A stretch of 64,000 bases of DNA from Chaenocephalus aceratus. Its lineage: Eukaryota > Chordata > Actinopteri > Perciformes > Channichthyidae. The position numbers and the translations under genes were made by a program. The notes under the pieces are model-generated. The model did not search any database, was not told the origin of the DNA, and saw nothing but the letters and a program-made list of their open reading frames with translations. The stretch spans positions 20,443,701 to 20,507,700 of the forward strand of contig CM043791.1 in the NCBI GenBank assembly GCA_023974075.1, given 5' to 3'. How positions within the stretch are numbered: the stretch's first letter is position 1; the number at the start of each line of letters is the position of its first letter. This document shows positions 47,591-61,806 of the stretch, piece by piece.

Positions 47591-49774
47591 TCAACGGTAC
47601 TTTAAACGTTTAAAGGGCATGAAAAAGCAAACCTCAAAACGATATAAACTTCCATACAACCATCTTGCTTTCTAAAATTCTATGCTCATATAACCAATGA
47701 GCTTAAAACTTTTCTTAAGCTTTTGAGCGTGCCAATGTTTATATTCCTCCCAAATGGCACACCATGGGAGTCAAGGAAGAGCCAACATATTCCCTAGCCA
47801 AGCTTGTACCTCAAATAGTGGCCCAAGACAAAGAGACTAATGGTGTTTTGATCTACAGTGAGCACACAAGCCGCAGGCATGACATAACACATGCCAGCTT
47901 CTTCATTTCTCCAGACCACACCAGGGGCGCTCCACTAAGCGCTCAGCCCAATCTCCCCTGTGACACTCAATAGAGTATGTGGAAAGGTTCTTCCTGCTTT
48001 CACACACGCCCCAAGCCCAATTTTCCGCATAATGAGCACAGAATATGGTAATAATTTAGACACCCTTATCGAGCTACAGTATGCATCAACATTCAGTCAG
48101 GATGTTTCTGAATACCCTTTATTTAAGCATTATTGATTAAATGGTTAAACTTCAAGCAATGCACTCATGCCCTGAAATGGTTAAACTTCATGCAATGCCC
48201 TAAAATGATAAAAGTGATAGATGTAAGTTAATTGATTGATCACTGTAACTTTTTATTTAATTGGAAATAAACTAAATATAACTGGAGTGGCCTAGATTTT
48301 AAACATATTGTGTATTTATGATACTGCTCATGCTAGCTCTGAATGAAAGTGGTTGACAATTCCAGTGCACCTGCCTTTACTCAAGCACTAATTAAGAATC
48401 CCAATTGGATTTAAGAGCCTGCCAATGAATAGTTTCTTAAATACAGATTTCAATATTTGGTGCAACACTTTGGTGGAATCTAGGAGTTATAACGTGAAGT
48501 CATTTTAAGGCCAAAAACCTTAAGCTAGTAATACTGTGAGGAATAAAAGGATCCTCACACACTTTGAGCACCGAGTCTTAATATTTCAATACAAACTAGA
48601 AGGATAATAATGACAAAAGGTCTGGAAGATGAAAAAACATACAAACTTTTGCCCAATTCAAAACAACAATCTATTCAATCTAATAATGACAATCTAATAT
48701 TAGGCACCTATAACAAGATAATCCAAAACAACATCAACTGACCTTTTCATTAAAGTGAAAACTTGACAAGTACAAAATGTTTTCCTATATATATATCACT
48801 CCATTTTTGTCTCTCTGAGCTTACTAAAAGAAATCCAGCTGAGCGAAAGCAGAGTAACACATTATATATAATGTGAAGAGACGGATTACGTTGCCTTTAA
48901 TTTACATGATATTTATCTTCCATGGGTGGATATGTCTGAATATATTGCTGATTCAAGAAGAGGAGGAGGTTGGATCGTGAATTTACAATACCCCCCACTG
49001 AGCTGGTGTGCATTAGAAATGAAAAAAATAAACATGTAGCAAAATAATGAGGAGTTTTGATTTCGAGGAACAATCTGTATTCAGTGCAAGTACAAATTGT
49101 GGTTGTGAATTATAAACATTTAAAGGCAATAGGTAAGCAAAGAGTTTGAGTTTTGTGTTGCTGCTGTTCCGTTTACAGCTTGTACTGTAAAGAGTCACAA
49201 AGATGAAGCAGTACCCTGACTCAAAGAGACTTGCCTCTCGATTTGTGAATCCTTTTAAAGCATAAACCCAGTCTCCAAACAGTATTTTAAAGAAGCCTAG
49301 GAAAAGGACCATGATGTGACAATTATTATGGAAAGCTGGGAAACTTATCTCAAAGCAAAAGTTAAGTATAGACTCCAGACACTAACTTGCAATTGAAAGT
49401 AATTCCTCGGCTACACTAGGACACCTCTTTTGATCCTGCCTACATTTATCAAGTTCTGGTCCGATTTGTTATTTTATTATTTCTATAAAGCTGTGATATT
49501 ACACCAGACCCATACACTGCTCTGTTGAGACCAAATATATATATATATCAATTCCAACAAAAGACACAACATTGCATTTTTATTGCAAAAAGTTATATTT
49601 AAAGTAAACCTTTGAATAATGAGGATGTTGGCTCTTTTGACCTAGCAAGCAGGAATTGTGTCGGAAAGGATCCGATACAATGCTTCTCTCAGCTCTGCAA
49701 CCTTTGATAAAAACATGAGGCAATCATTTCTGTCTTTTTATTATATAATGGCCTAAAGCGTTTGCATATATGTA
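47591..49774 (-). other. Non-coding sequence, probably CNTN6 intron 1
   Basis: Unique AT-rich sequence with no recognisable exon, RNA gene or transposon. The short open frames here have no supporting splice sites. Confidence 0.6.
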
Positions 49775-50298
49775 GGGGAGACCAGGGACAGGTAACACGG
49801 GTCGGTTGTAACACCTTCAATATCTCCAATCACAAACAAGCTAGAGTGATGAAACTCACTCTGCACATGCGCAGTTAGATGGGAAGATCGCTGAGAAAAA
49901 AAGGAGCCATGTTTGAATTTCTCGCGTAAGCTATCAGCAAAAGTGTGTTTCTGAGGTAAAATATTAACTAAAATTATATGATGTATTTTTTGGATACTGT
50001 CTTGAGTTCAAATGTCTAGGAATCCAAACTAGTATTATTAGAATCACTGTTTTGTAAGCTACAAATATAAATAGCTAAATATGGGTCAAGCTAGCAACCA
50101 GGCAGGTTCACAGGGGGTGGAAGCAAGACTGGTGATCCTGGGACGGTTGTAACATGGCACATTGACAATGATGGCTCATTTGCTTGAATGATCAATTGTT
50201 CATTCAAGCATACAGTTGTATTGTTGGTTGGTGTGCATTGTCCCTGTAAAACTAAACAGAATAAAATACTGTACAGTAGGCCTGCGTGTGTTTACAGT

Positions 50299-50601
50299 AT
50301 GCCACATGTCAGAAAGAGGACGACAGACAGGGGAGTGCTACTTGCTCTGCTGCAGAGGGCCTCAAATGAAGTTGAGAAGGGCAAATCATTCAGGGAAGTG
50401 GCAAAGTCCCTGGATATATGCCATGTCACCCTGTACCGGTTCCATAAAAAGAGGCTGAGGTTGGAGAGTCAGGGATCACAAACACCCCCAAGAGTAGGCT
50501 ACTATACACCAAAGAAGGTGTTCTCAACAGAGCAGGAGATGCTTTTGAGAGACTACCTGATGGAGGTAGCTGATTTATATTATGGTCTCAGCTCAAAGGA
50601 G
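50299..50601 (+). pseudogene. Pogo/pipsqueak-type transposase N-terminus, first exon
   Basis: The frame reads MPHVRKRTTDRGVLLALLQRA, then GKSFREVAKSLDICHVTLYRF (a pipsqueak-type helix-turn-helix), VFSTEQEMLLRDYLMEVADL and YYGLSSKE. Fish pogo-like transposases share this MPRxYxRKT(N/D)RG...LRxxA...IPxxTLxxxxK...F(T/S)xxQExxLxxYLxxxxxxxYGL plan. The ORF ends at a consensus donor (GGAG/GTAGGT at 50601/50602), so later exons with the DDE domain should follow but are not visible within the next kilobases. It is probably a relic; a domesticated gene cannot be excluded. Confidence 0.55.
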
Positions 50602-51445
50602 GTAGGTCTACATAGTTAAGGTAGAAGCACCTCTCAGAGAACAGTTTAATCCTTCACAGAGGATGATGCTGTGTGTGTTATCTGTTATCCTGTTCATTGT
50701 TCATTGTTTGTTGGGGATGTGTGAAACCCCATTCAAATCTTGTTGCCTTAGAATTTGACAGCTTTCCCTATTTGTTGTCGTGAAAAAGGTAACCGTTATT
50801 AACATGTTACAACCGTGCCTGGCATGTGTTACAACTGTCCCTGTACCAGGGGCGGACTGGCCATTGGGAATACCGGGAGTTTCCCCGGTGGGCCGGTGCT
50901 GTGTGTGGGCCGGAGGGCCAAAAAAAAAAAAAAATGTTTATAGGCTATATAAAAAAATAAAAAAAATAAATGTTTTTTTTTTTCCTAAATCCTACTGGCC
51001 CACATTTGTAAGTGTTCCGGCCACTCCCTTTTTTTTTTTGCTTACCTAAATCCTACCGGCCCACATTTGTAAGTGTTCCGGCCCAGCCCAGCCCAGTGGG
51101 GTGTGGCCAGGGTTGGGTTGTAACGGAATACATGTAACGGTGTTACATAATCAGAATACACAAATCAAGTAACTGTATTCAGCTCGCGTTACATTTGAAA
51201 AACGAGTAATCTGATTACAGTTACTTTCTTAAACCTGAAGTGAATACATTTTGGACTTATTGGAATTATTGGTGGAAAGATTTCCTCACAACATTTAAGA
51301 TTCATTACTACAGGTACAGCCGAATCATCACAGCGCACAAAACCGCGCAGATGGACCAAAAAGGGGAGCGTTTGAAAAAAATGTGCGGGTCCGCTCAGTG
51401 AAACAATAACAACGTAACATGGAGGAACAAAAGCCTGCGTTTAAA

Positions 51446-51451
<6 letters not shown>

Positions 51452-51493
<42 letters not shown>

Positions 51494-51512
51494 TGGGTGT
51501 AGAGGTGTGTGT
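51452..51512. repeat. (GT)n microsatellite inside hAT copy 1
   Basis: About 50-60 bases of GT with a few G insertions. It is absent from hAT copy 2. Confidence 0.9.
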
Positions 51513-52236
51513 GGTTAAAACACATCAGCCAGACCGCTCTTTAGCCTTTCTAATCATTCTGAAGGTAAACACAGTGAAGGCGCTGCGTGAAGGCGGTGCG
51601 TGAAAGGCGGTGCGTGAAAGGCGGTGCGTGAAAGGCACTGCGCGCTCCTCTTCTCAGAGGCTGAGTTAACCCTCCCGCTGCCTCCTGGTGCTGCAGAGAT
51701 TTCATGAAATGAAGGAGGTTTTCCTTCTATAAAACAGCTGCGGGCAGCAGATACTGTGAGAGTCACAGACATGAATTCATAGATCAAGGCAGACTGGTGC
51801 ACACACTCTCCTCTCCTGTTTTGCCAATCCGGTGCTTAAACAATATAGCTCTACACCCCTGGCCGAAATGTCCTTAAAATGAAGTCCGAGTTCGACATTT
51901 TAATTCATGTCCTGCCAACACTGGCAGGACAGAAGGCGACACGCCCTTTCTAAGCCATGTCCTCACATCCCAAGCTGCATCCCCAAAAAGTGTATTATGT
52001 TGTTACAACAGGGTTCAGGGGGAGTGGCATACCCGTAGGATAGAAAAGGGGGAGGTGATGTCTGACTCAGAGGTCGCACGGCTGTGGAGAAGAACGTGTT
52101 GCCCACATTCTGTTACTGAGTTTAGGCTAGTTAGCTAGCAGGTTTATTGTTTTGGGTGCAGTCACTTTTGCCTCCACTTGCTGTTCAAATAAATGTTGAA
52201 AGAAAAAGTTAATCTGTTTACAGTTATGTTTTATAG

Positions 52237-52366
52237 GAAGAAGAAGAAAGAAGAAGAGAGAAGAAGAAGAAGAAAGAAGAAGAAAGAAGAAGAAGAAGAA
52301 GAAGAAGAAAGAAGAAGAAGAGAAGAAGAAGAAGAAGAAGAAGAAGAAGAAGAAGAAGAAGAAGAA
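52237..52366. repeat. (GAA)n tract, imperfect
   Basis: About 130 bases of GAA/AGAAGA repeat at the 3' end of the SINE below. It is the TTC tail of that SINE expanded on the minus strand. Confidence 0.92.
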
Positions 52367-52672
52367 TTGGGAGGAAGGAAACCCTCTGTAATGGTCACAC
52401 ATGCAGAGCACACAGCACACACAGTGAAATGTGTTCTCTGCTTTTAACCCATCCTAGTACCAGGAGTACTAGGAGCAGTGGGCAGCTATAGCGCCCGCGG
52501 AGCAATGGGAGTGAGGGGGGAAGGGGATGTCTGGTGCCTTGCTCAAGGGCACCACAGCAGGAGGTGAACTGGGACCTCTCCAAGTAGAAGTCCATACTCC
52601 AAATAGGTCTAGTCGGGGACTTGAACCGGCGACCGTACGGCTCACAGTCCAAGCCCCTACTGACTGCCATAG
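52367..52672 (-). mobile_element. tRNA-derived SINE inside hAT copy 1
   Basis: On the minus strand the head reads gtcagtaggggcttggactg...gtcgccggttcaagtcccc, with a B-box (GGTTCAAGTCC, about 52617-52627) and A-box-like sequence 40 bases before it. The body contains tggtgcccttgagcaaggca and cccattgctccgcgggcgct, common in teleost SINEs. It ends in the TTC-rich tail. A truncated version is in hAT copy 2. Confidence 0.75.
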
Positions 52673-53400
52673 ATTTAGTCCCTAATTTTGCTCTCAAATG
52701 GACCAGATTGATGCATTTAACTTCAACATTTAAAAAAAAATCTTCCCGGGGGAGCTTTTCCCCCGGACCCCCCTAGAGGAGGTGAGGTCCACCACCTGCC
52801 CCCACCCCTGTTAAATTGTCTCACCCACATTGAGGGATGCTTCCTACGCCCATGTTTTATTCATGTGTCAAGTCAAAGCAAATTGGGTCAAAATGTTATT
52901 GCATCAATGATCTGTTAACATTAAAATCAATAAATATATGCCATAACTATTTTGCTCTAGGCAACTCAAGGCTCAGGTAATGTGATTACTATATGAATAA
53001 TTGTCCAAAATAACATAAAATGCATAGGCTTTTTTTGTTAAGTAACATACTTTCGTCGCCGGCCGGCCGATACATGCCGCGCATTAAGTGGGCCTGTCTG
53101 TCAATTAATCCCCGGGCCACTTTTTCCCCCCAGTCCCGCCCCTGCCCCTGTACACAAGGATAGTTGTAACAGTTGAGTTTTAAAAAAAAAATACATTTTC
53201 CAACCTGTACTTATTTCATAAAAACATCTTAAATACATTGTTTCAGTAGCTGACATATTGATAATGTATAATATAGCAAAATGGCTATTCTATTGTAAAT
53301 GTTTTTGTTACTTATTGGGGAAAAAACCCAAAAAATTGCTTTGTATCTCAGCAAGGTTTTTCCCCTATTTATATATATGTACACAAAGTCACAAAATGCA

Positions 53401-54809
53401 TTGTTCAAATTTGATAATTTTGTTAACCATAAAATGTACTCTGCTCTGCAGGTAAATGGTGGTGGTCTACTCCGCTGGATACCTTTAGTGTTGAATCACC
53501 CGCAAAACACAATTAAGTGAAAACAATGTCTGAAGGAGCCATGTGGATCCGACTATGCTTCCCTGTTAAATGCTGTAAAAAGACAAACCAAACTTTTGTC
53601 CTCCGGATTCACAACGTGTTATCTGCATCAACCCCTTTGAGTCTGTGTGCTGTTTTTCCAGGCTCCGCTCAGTGGGGTACTATAAACTTCATGTTACACC
53701 CTCCTCCTCTTTCTAAACCTGTGACATCATCTGAAACCTGTCCAGCCATAAGCAACGCTTCCCCAAGGAGATGTGTAGTAGCACTACTACTACTCCAAAC
53801 ACTTGGATACTGAAGGTTAGAAGAATAACTGCACTCCAGAGAAGTATTTGTGTAAGGACTAAAAACCACATGTGTTGGTAGAAAAAGTTATGCCCAGGGC
53901 ACATCCAGCTGGCATTATGTCAACATGAAACAAAACAAGTGTTAACAACACTGAGACTTCCTTGCAAACAAAGGAAAGAATGACACCAACTGTAAATATG
54001 TTGTGACGAAGAAGAATTAAATGTCAGAAGAAACTCATCCTAAACCACCCTCTAATTTAAAATAGCAGAATCATAACGTGCGATGCTTCTCCCTCTCAAA
54101 CATGTGTTCACTTGATTTCATAAGGACAAGCCATTTCCAACAGAGACACACGCTTAAGGACTTTAGCCATCTGATCAGCAATCAGGCTCAGAGCTGGGTG
54201 CAATCAAAGAAAAGGAGAGATGATGAGACTGGACTGAATCCAATCCCCATATTGATAGCTGGCAACAAATGAGTTCCGTCAGAGCTTTTAAATGAAGAAT
54301 TAATAGGTGGATGTGTGCACTCTTGCAGAATATATGCATGGTATAAATGATGTTCATGGCAATAATAGGACACAACGATTGTTATCATCTCTAATGGATG
54401 TGTGGAAATTGTACAAACCAATTGGGAATAGGCATTTCAAACCTGTTTCCAATTGACACATGGCTATAAGGCATGCACACTAATATATGCCTTGACGTGC
54501 AATTTCACCCTGGACATTTATTAATAGGCTGTGTGTGTGCTGCCTATTGCCCGAGAGAGACATAAATAAATAGTATGAAAAACCCACAAGAAAATAACCT
54601 TCATTCTGATATTACTCTGTAATAAATGACTTGAATGTTTTACACAATTTCACAGTAATTATGTTCGCTGTGAGAGTGAAGTTTCTGAGGGCTGACGGTT
54701 AAGAGCAGCCTGATGATTGCAGAGACCGAAACAAGCAATATTATTAGTAATATCAAAAATATAGTTTATATAAAGAAAATAAACACGAGCAATACTTGTA
54801 GTTAATTAC
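53401..54809 (-). other. Non-coding sequence, probably CNTN6 intron 1
   Basis: Unique sequence without recognisable exon, RNA or transposon. Short open frames have no supporting features. Confidence 0.55.
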
Positions 54810-55400
54810 CTGAGTATGTTCCCTGCTGATATTTATCCCTTTTCTGATATCCATGTTACACACCGCGCATCTCCTCACTCCTTCAGCCCATCAGCTCCCA
54901 GCATCGAGTCCACGGCGACAGTGAAGTTCGTCACTTCGAAGTGCGGATGCTGCTCTCGTAGAAATGGTCCCAAACTCTCCTCTTTGCCTTTTGAGGGCAG
55001 GCTACCTTAAAATAAGGCGTACACTCTTTCCACCCTCAGGTTCCTTCGCTGTTTTACAGAGTCCGAGTAGTTGCAAGCAGCCCGGTCCTCCACACTCTGT
55101 CCCCGGCACGTTCACTCAGGGCACCGCGGCAGTCCTGCTCGCACCGCCGCCAGGCTGATCCAAACACGCTGCCGTGGCTTGGTCTGCGGTGAGAAGGTTT
55201 TAAATGTCGTTGTATGAATCTTTAGAGAGGCAGAAAGTGATCACACAACGGGGTTCAGTCTTAACGTCCGAGAGTCCACACAGGACAGGACTGTAGTTGC
55301 CTGCGCGCGGAGGCAGTGGCACATCGGGCATCACATCGGAGACTGTGGGTACAGTAGTGTTCCGGTTTTTGTGTCCACGAAGCAGGTTCACAGCACGCTC
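54810..55400 (-). promoter_or_regulatory. Candidate CNTN6 promoter and first non-coding exon
   Basis: This is the only clearly CpG-enriched unique stretch of the window outside transposons (for example ccgcggcagtcc, caccgccgcc, ctgcgcgcgg). On the minus strand a good donor, ACTCAG/GTAATT, lies at 54810/54809. CNTN6 needs an upstream exon because its start-codon exon has a 3' acceptor at 17939. I infer that transcription begins within 54.9-55.4 kb. No TATA box is evident, and the region could belong to a neighbour on the plus strand. Confidence 0.35.
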
Positions 55401-56108
55401 TTCACATCCTCAAGTCATCACGAAACAAAGCCTTAACAATAAATCACCCTCCTTATCTGGAATGTTCGTGTAATTGGTTGTTTTTCTTTCTAAGAAATTA
55501 AAGCCCAAAAATGAATACGTTTCATTATTCTGGGTGGATTAATTATTAGAAAGCTCGTTAAAATTATCCACACCGCAGTATACACATTTACAGGTAAAAG
55601 CACTGCTAACATTCTTTAAAAAAAGATTGTATTGTTTAATTCATTAAACCTTTCACTTGAACAACAATATAATGTGTTTTAAGTTTCTCAATTTGACAAC
55701 AGTAAACATGTAAACAGGTCAATCTCAGTTTGAAAAATGGTATTCTGTGTTTAATGCTCCTTCCTTTATTCTTTTGCCTAGTATAGAAAATGTGTCGTAT
55801 GTGATATTTGGATAATATTGTAAAGAAAGCACGGAAGGCTAATTATCAGAACATTTGCCATTATTCACCTTACATGAATAGTATCATAAAATGCACTGAA
55901 ATTATGAATAGCAAATTATTTCTTCCAAAACCAGTCACCACACACAAGTGTTAACACTTACTGATGATGTCTAATTGAAGATATTCTCAGGACTTTGTAT
56001 GCACATATGTTGTCTACATCTTTCTCTCCCTTGTTTTACTGTAGTCATCTTAATAGTAAGCATTATATAGTTTGGTGACAAAAGGTAATTAACAGTTTAG
56101 CCCCACCC

Positions 56109-56319
<211 letters not shown>

Positions 56320-59099
56320 AATAAAGGACTAATCAGTAATTGGGAACACCTGAGCAGGTGTGCAGAGCCTTTACCTGTAACTAGTTACAACATGGTGCCA
56401 CACAATGTGAAGTAGAAATACTGTATAAAGTACAATCAGATGGAAATACATAAGTACAAGTATGTCAACATTGTACTTAACATGACTGTACATTTTAGTT
56501 ATTGTTTTAGCAGTGTCACAGCACTATCAATTAGTGTTAATATACCTATAGGCATTAATAACTTGAAAAAGACTGCCACAGAGATAGCAGCAGCAGCCCC
56601 TTTTCAATCCTTTATACTGTGCACTATATTATTTTTACAACAAGGAAACAATTACTGAAAGCTACTAGCTACTACTCAACTTACATTTTGTCTAGCATTT
56701 GTTGCCAATTAATTGTAACAGAATCTTCTTCGGAGCTCTGTTGTGTGGTTACCTTCTGCTGCTTTGAAAGTTACACAAAAAAGGGATGTGTTAGGCATTT
56801 CAACTTAAATAACCTTCCTTTTGTAGAACTTTTTCCACCTCATGTGGTATGGCATAATACAAAATAAAAAAATGTCTTTGTTAGTTCATATGCGCGTATG
56901 ATCAGACAGTTGTTGTTATTAATTTACTCTCAACAAAACAAGACAGACTGCCAGCTCATGAAGTTTAACAGTCAGAACTTGTTACATGCACTACGCCTCT
57001 GGCTCATAATCCACTCATAATGTTGAGTGGGATTTAAGAGAATTTACTTCTGTTTAAGCCAATGGCAGAGAGATAATTACAGCAGAAATTACTAAATGCC
57101 CTACTGAGCCTTGGAAAGGGAAAAGGGAAGAAGAGTATTTGGATTAACCTACTGAATGAACATTTAGTATCCTTAGCCACCCATACACAGCTAATAATGG
57201 CACATCAAAGCTCCAAGGCACACTTAATAGTACAGCCAGCCTAAACACAAATATCTGCAACTATAGGCTTGAATATTTTATGATTTATGTAATGCCCAAC
57301 ACCGGAAGGAAATATTTTCATCATTTTGTGATTTTCTTTAAAAGAAAAAACATAACTAAATTGTACCTCATACAGTTTTACTCAAATTTCCACCGCTATG
57401 CAAGGCACTTTCAAACATATCTATATGTGACAATGAGCTTTCATTGTTGTTAGGAAGCTGTCATTTAAATACAACGCACGCGTTTGACCTGAAACAGTAA
57501 ATTAGGTGCTAAAATGAGCGACTTGTCAACGCCACCAGGAGTCAGAGAGACGAGCGTTTCTCTCTGAGGGCAAGAGAAAGCAGACTATTCTATGCACGAT
57601 TTGTGTGCAGCAGCAAAAATCAAAATTTAAAATCGAATATTACTCGGCATGTTCTCTGTGGCACAATTCATCAAAACCCTGCGTGTGAGAATCACAGCTT
57701 GCGAGAGGTGAAGAGGACTTTAAACTGGACCTGCACGGTCTGTTAGAGCCAAGTTTTTGGCACAGATGGTAGCCTGGGTGTGCATTGACTGAGTTAGGGC
57801 AATCCTCCCTGCCCTTGTCTCTGCATGATGTCATTCAGTTTTAATCAAATGAAGGACAGTCAACAGCTCAGTCGCATGCTCAGCAATGCAGACAGCACAC
57901 TGCAGCTTATCCTTAGGACAGGAGGACATGGAGTCCAAACCAGAGGCTGGCGCAGGATGTGAGGATACTTTACTGACCCGCACACTGAACCAGCACTGAT
58001 CATGGCGTTAAGCTTTTTCAGCTGCAGTGGGCAGGATAATGCACTATTTGATGTTTTATTTTTGCTTTTGATACTGATGGCAGCTGACCTGATAAGGACA
58101 CGCTTGTCAAAAAAGGTGACATGGTTCAGGTCCCAATCGGTTGAAGCTGTTTGTACTGTATAAATATGTCTATAACATAAATGGTTATATTGAGAGGCTT
58201 TTTGACAGGCGTAGGTTACTTCTGATACAAGAACATTTATTAAAAGCACCGAATAGAAAGCCGTGTTGGATGGCTGACATTGAAATGTATCCAAGTAGTG
58301 GAGAGTTAAATGTTTACCTCCACAGCACCTACTGAGTCACCAAGGTTTAGTTACTATGATTTGTTGATTTATTGATTAATGACTTGTTTCATTTTTCTGA
58401 AATGTGATTATTTCTCAGTTGTATAGCCTTTGGCCCTCAAAGCTTGTGACATTTTAAATTGTTCCGACATTTTATAACCCAATTAGTAAATGAATTAACA
58501 ATTATTCAGTGATCATTTATTGCAGCTCTACAATAAAAGTGACTGCACGTTAATCTTTCAAGCTTAAAGATTGATATCTTTTTGGAGGTTTAGCTTACAA
58601 GACAAGTGTTGTTCATAACATGAAGAAGCTTGAAAAAAAGTTAAGACATACATTCACAGATGTCCAGTTGGTGGAGAGGAAAAAACATCTGTGTGGAACG
58701 TCTGTGCTTGCAGCCTGGGGTTTGACAGGTAGCTGCCTTCAGTCTGCCAGGATGTCTGTTATCCACCCACTCATTGAGGGAGAAATGTCGAGCTGCAACA
58801 CAATGCTGTGGAGGTCAAGGATAATAAAAGAGGGGTGCGTTCAACAAATGGGGTCCTGGCAGAGAAACAAGGGTCGGGAACTATTGGCCTTGGGTTGACC
58901 AGAAAAGCTTTTGAAGGAGCAAGTCTATAAAGGGCCTAATTCTGAAATGAAAGAGTGTCCTGCATGTGCAAATAAATGGTAACACTCTGTTGAGGGAGAA
59001 CCTTAAATAAGACACAATTGAATTCATATTTTGGGAACATAGAGCAACATTTATGAAGTAGAAATGTCGAAGCACAATTGGTGTCATGGAAGTGGGAGT

Positions 59100-59136
59100 T
59101 GACAAGTGTGTGTGCGTGCGTGCGTGCGCGTGCCTT

Positions 59137-59206
<70 letters not shown>

Positions 59207-59214
59207 GGGGGGGT
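59100..59214. repeat. (GT)n microsatellite with GTGC start and G9-10 end
   Basis: Compound repeat: tgcg/tgcgtg units, then about 70 bases of GT, then a G run. Confidence 0.93.
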
Positions 59215-60462
59215 CTACTACTGTAGCATAGCACATGACTCAACAACTTATGTTGCATGATAGGTAGGGTCTGTTAATGTAGAATGAATGGAATAAAAGG
59301 ACAATATCTATTGTTGTGGTCCATTGATTTTGATCTTTTAAAAAATACTTCCTTTTGTGAGTCCATCAGGTACTGTATGGACAACACAAATATTTGTAAG
59401 TTTAAATATTTAAAAGATGAGATACTTTCAGTATGACCATGTTGTTATACAGTAGCAGTGAGCAGTTTGCATGTACTGTAGATTCAACATACTGCAAGTG
59501 GTTCCTCATTATGTTGATTAAAACAGTATATTTCCTCTAAATCCTATTTTCTGAAAGAGGTTTGTTGTTCTTATGAACATATATTTAGGGCGAAATATGA
59601 GTCAGCCTCCACTCTCAAATGTATTGGTTTTAAATAGTCTAACCCTGCCAAAGCGGAGGCAACACCATTAAACAGCTAATGAAAAGACCGGCATAAACTT
59701 GATACACACCTTCAAAACTGTAAAGTATTGGATATAATTCTTGATGAAATAACATGTCCTTTTTGCTTCTGCAGGAAAGTTGTGACACATGATCTCCCTT
59801 GCTCCAATCCCCTGTTTTGTTCTGTATGAGAACAAAAGGCCTCACATTCATATCTTCTGTATACAATAAGCATAATATCTTTTTTTTAACTACATCAACT
59901 GCTACAGTATAATAATCTTAAAACCATAAAACTGATAATGTGTTTTATAAACTTAACACATATATGAAGTAAACTTGGACATTCTTGGTGTGCAATAACA
60001 CCAAGCAAGCTCTTGGAAAAATGTCCAAGAGAAGACTTAACTATTTTTCTAATTACTCATCTTAGTTTGAAGTTGTCTAACACAAGGTGCCATTTCAAAT
60101 GTTTTACCAAAGCCGTATTATTATAACAACTTTGTTATTTTAATCAGCTATTTATGTTGAGCGTCACAATGATTTCCTTATAAGTAGTTTTTAAACACTA
60201 GACACATTACACAGTCATCAATGAAACAAGTGTGTATGCTGTACCTGTTAAGACGAAGCAGATGCAATGCAGCATAAGTTATTTTTCATATTTGTCCTAA
60301 ACTAAAGTGCTGCCACACTTGGTACATTTGCAGATACAATCCAGAGGCTTGTACCGAGCTCTTCAATGCAACCAGGGAGGAAAAGGGGGGAACAAATCTG
60401 GAAAAGCTCTCTATAAAAGCAAGACCTGCTTGAAGAAATTACATCTGGATTTATGTTGGTGT

Positions 60463-60494
60463 GAGAGTGAGTGAGTGAGTGAGTGAGTGAGTGC
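60463..60494. repeat. (GTGA)n short tandem repeat
   Basis: About seven copies of gtga. Confidence 0.9.
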
Positions 60495-61806
60495 AATTAC
60501 CTATGCAAATGAGTATATTCCCAAAAACACATCCCACTCCTGAAAGAGAATCTGAAATGAAACGAAAAGATTTATACGATACATATCCCCTTGTGATTCT
60601 AGTGACTATGGTTGTGAATACATATTCCAGATTTGAAGTGACAGCTTTCTCTTCAATGCACAGACTTGACAGTAACAAAATGACAACTTCAACTTTTTTT
60701 TGCTTTAAAATTGGAAAAGTTTTAGATTAGTTTGTGTATGCCCTTGAGGTGTAACTTGTATATGATAGGTGTAAACAAGATGTTTTTCTAGGATATTCCA
60801 TATTTGTGTAGATGTATCCATCTCTAAATCTCTTGGAACATATGAAGGCCACATATTTGCAGGTACAGAGACATGATTAATATATTCATACATTAAGCCT
60901 GAAGTTAATGAGCTTGGGTAATTTAAAAAATGAATGTCAATACATTCTTGTACTGCTGTGATAATCAGTGTTGAATACGCTCCTTACAGTGGGTGTGCGC
61001 TTGCTTTTGATTAGATTCCTCCCTGTCCTCCCTGAACTTGAAAAGAAAATATTCTCTCTGTCTGAGTGAAATGCAATTGACTTTATTATAATTGATGTGA
61101 TGACACACAATATTCAATAAGACATCACACACCAACTTTCATGGGGACATTAGAGGAAAACTCTGGTATATTGCACCTGTTGTATTTCCCGTTAATGTGC
61201 TCATTGTATAGGGGACGACTTCCAAGGCATTTTCCTTTTCCTTACTATGATGTTTGATCAATGTCTGTCAAAGAGAATATATAATACTCTACTGGTTTGT
61301 ATTGCTAATGAGCAACACAGTTCCTCACACAAAGATAATAAGATAATGTTATCCACAGGTTAATCCACCACTGCGTGTTTAGCTTTTTGAGTTTCCTAAT
61401 AATACAGTATATCAACAGTTACAGCTAAATATGCAGGGTGGTTAGGCCAGAGACAAGCGTTAAAAATGATTAATGTAAAAATCCTGTTATTTGGAAAGCT
61501 GTCTGAGGCTTTGCAGCTTGCCCAGAAAACCCTCCAAAAATATGCAGTGAAAGGTGGTGAGTGCAACATTAGCACCCTAGTCACAAAAGTCCCATGGAAG
61601 CACGTCAGGTTGCAATATACTGGCACAATTCCTTTGATAAGATTTGATTTGCCAGTGATTGGATGTCCATTTTTCTATCTTATGGTACTTAAAGTCATTA
61701 TTATGTCTTGGTAACATCTCCGTTTAGATCTGTTAAAAAGATTTGCAACTTAAGGTCTCCAATGAGTGTTTTGATACAGTGATCATAAGTCTACATTAGC
61801 TATGTC

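Larger units (their letters stand above)
50847..53144. mobile_element. Non-autonomous hAT-like element, copy 1
   Basis: Ends are caggggcggactggccattg and the complementary ccagtcccgcccctg. The flanking octamer CCCTGTAC (50839-50846) recurs at 53146-53153 after one extra C, as expected for an 8 bp hAT duplication. No transposase is present. Inside are a (GT)n tract, a (GAA)n tract and a tRNA-derived SINE. The same family recurs at 61807-63451. Confidence 0.85.
49775..53400 (+). mobile_element. Pogo-like DNA transposon remnant, split by a hAT element
   Basis: The left end ggggagaccagggacaggta follows a TA and is followed by cggttgtaacacc. Phrases such as acaactgtccctgtac and gttgtaacag recur on both sides of the hAT insertion (50847-53144), showing that the host element continues to at least 53200. 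It contains the transposase-like exon at 50299-50601. I could not find a right terminal repeat, so the right limit is approximate. Confidence 0.5.

Noticed and set aside
57860..58294. 144-codon minus-strand frame
   Set aside because: No recognisable domain, no splice or promoter context, ordinary intergenic composition; a chance frame is likeliest.
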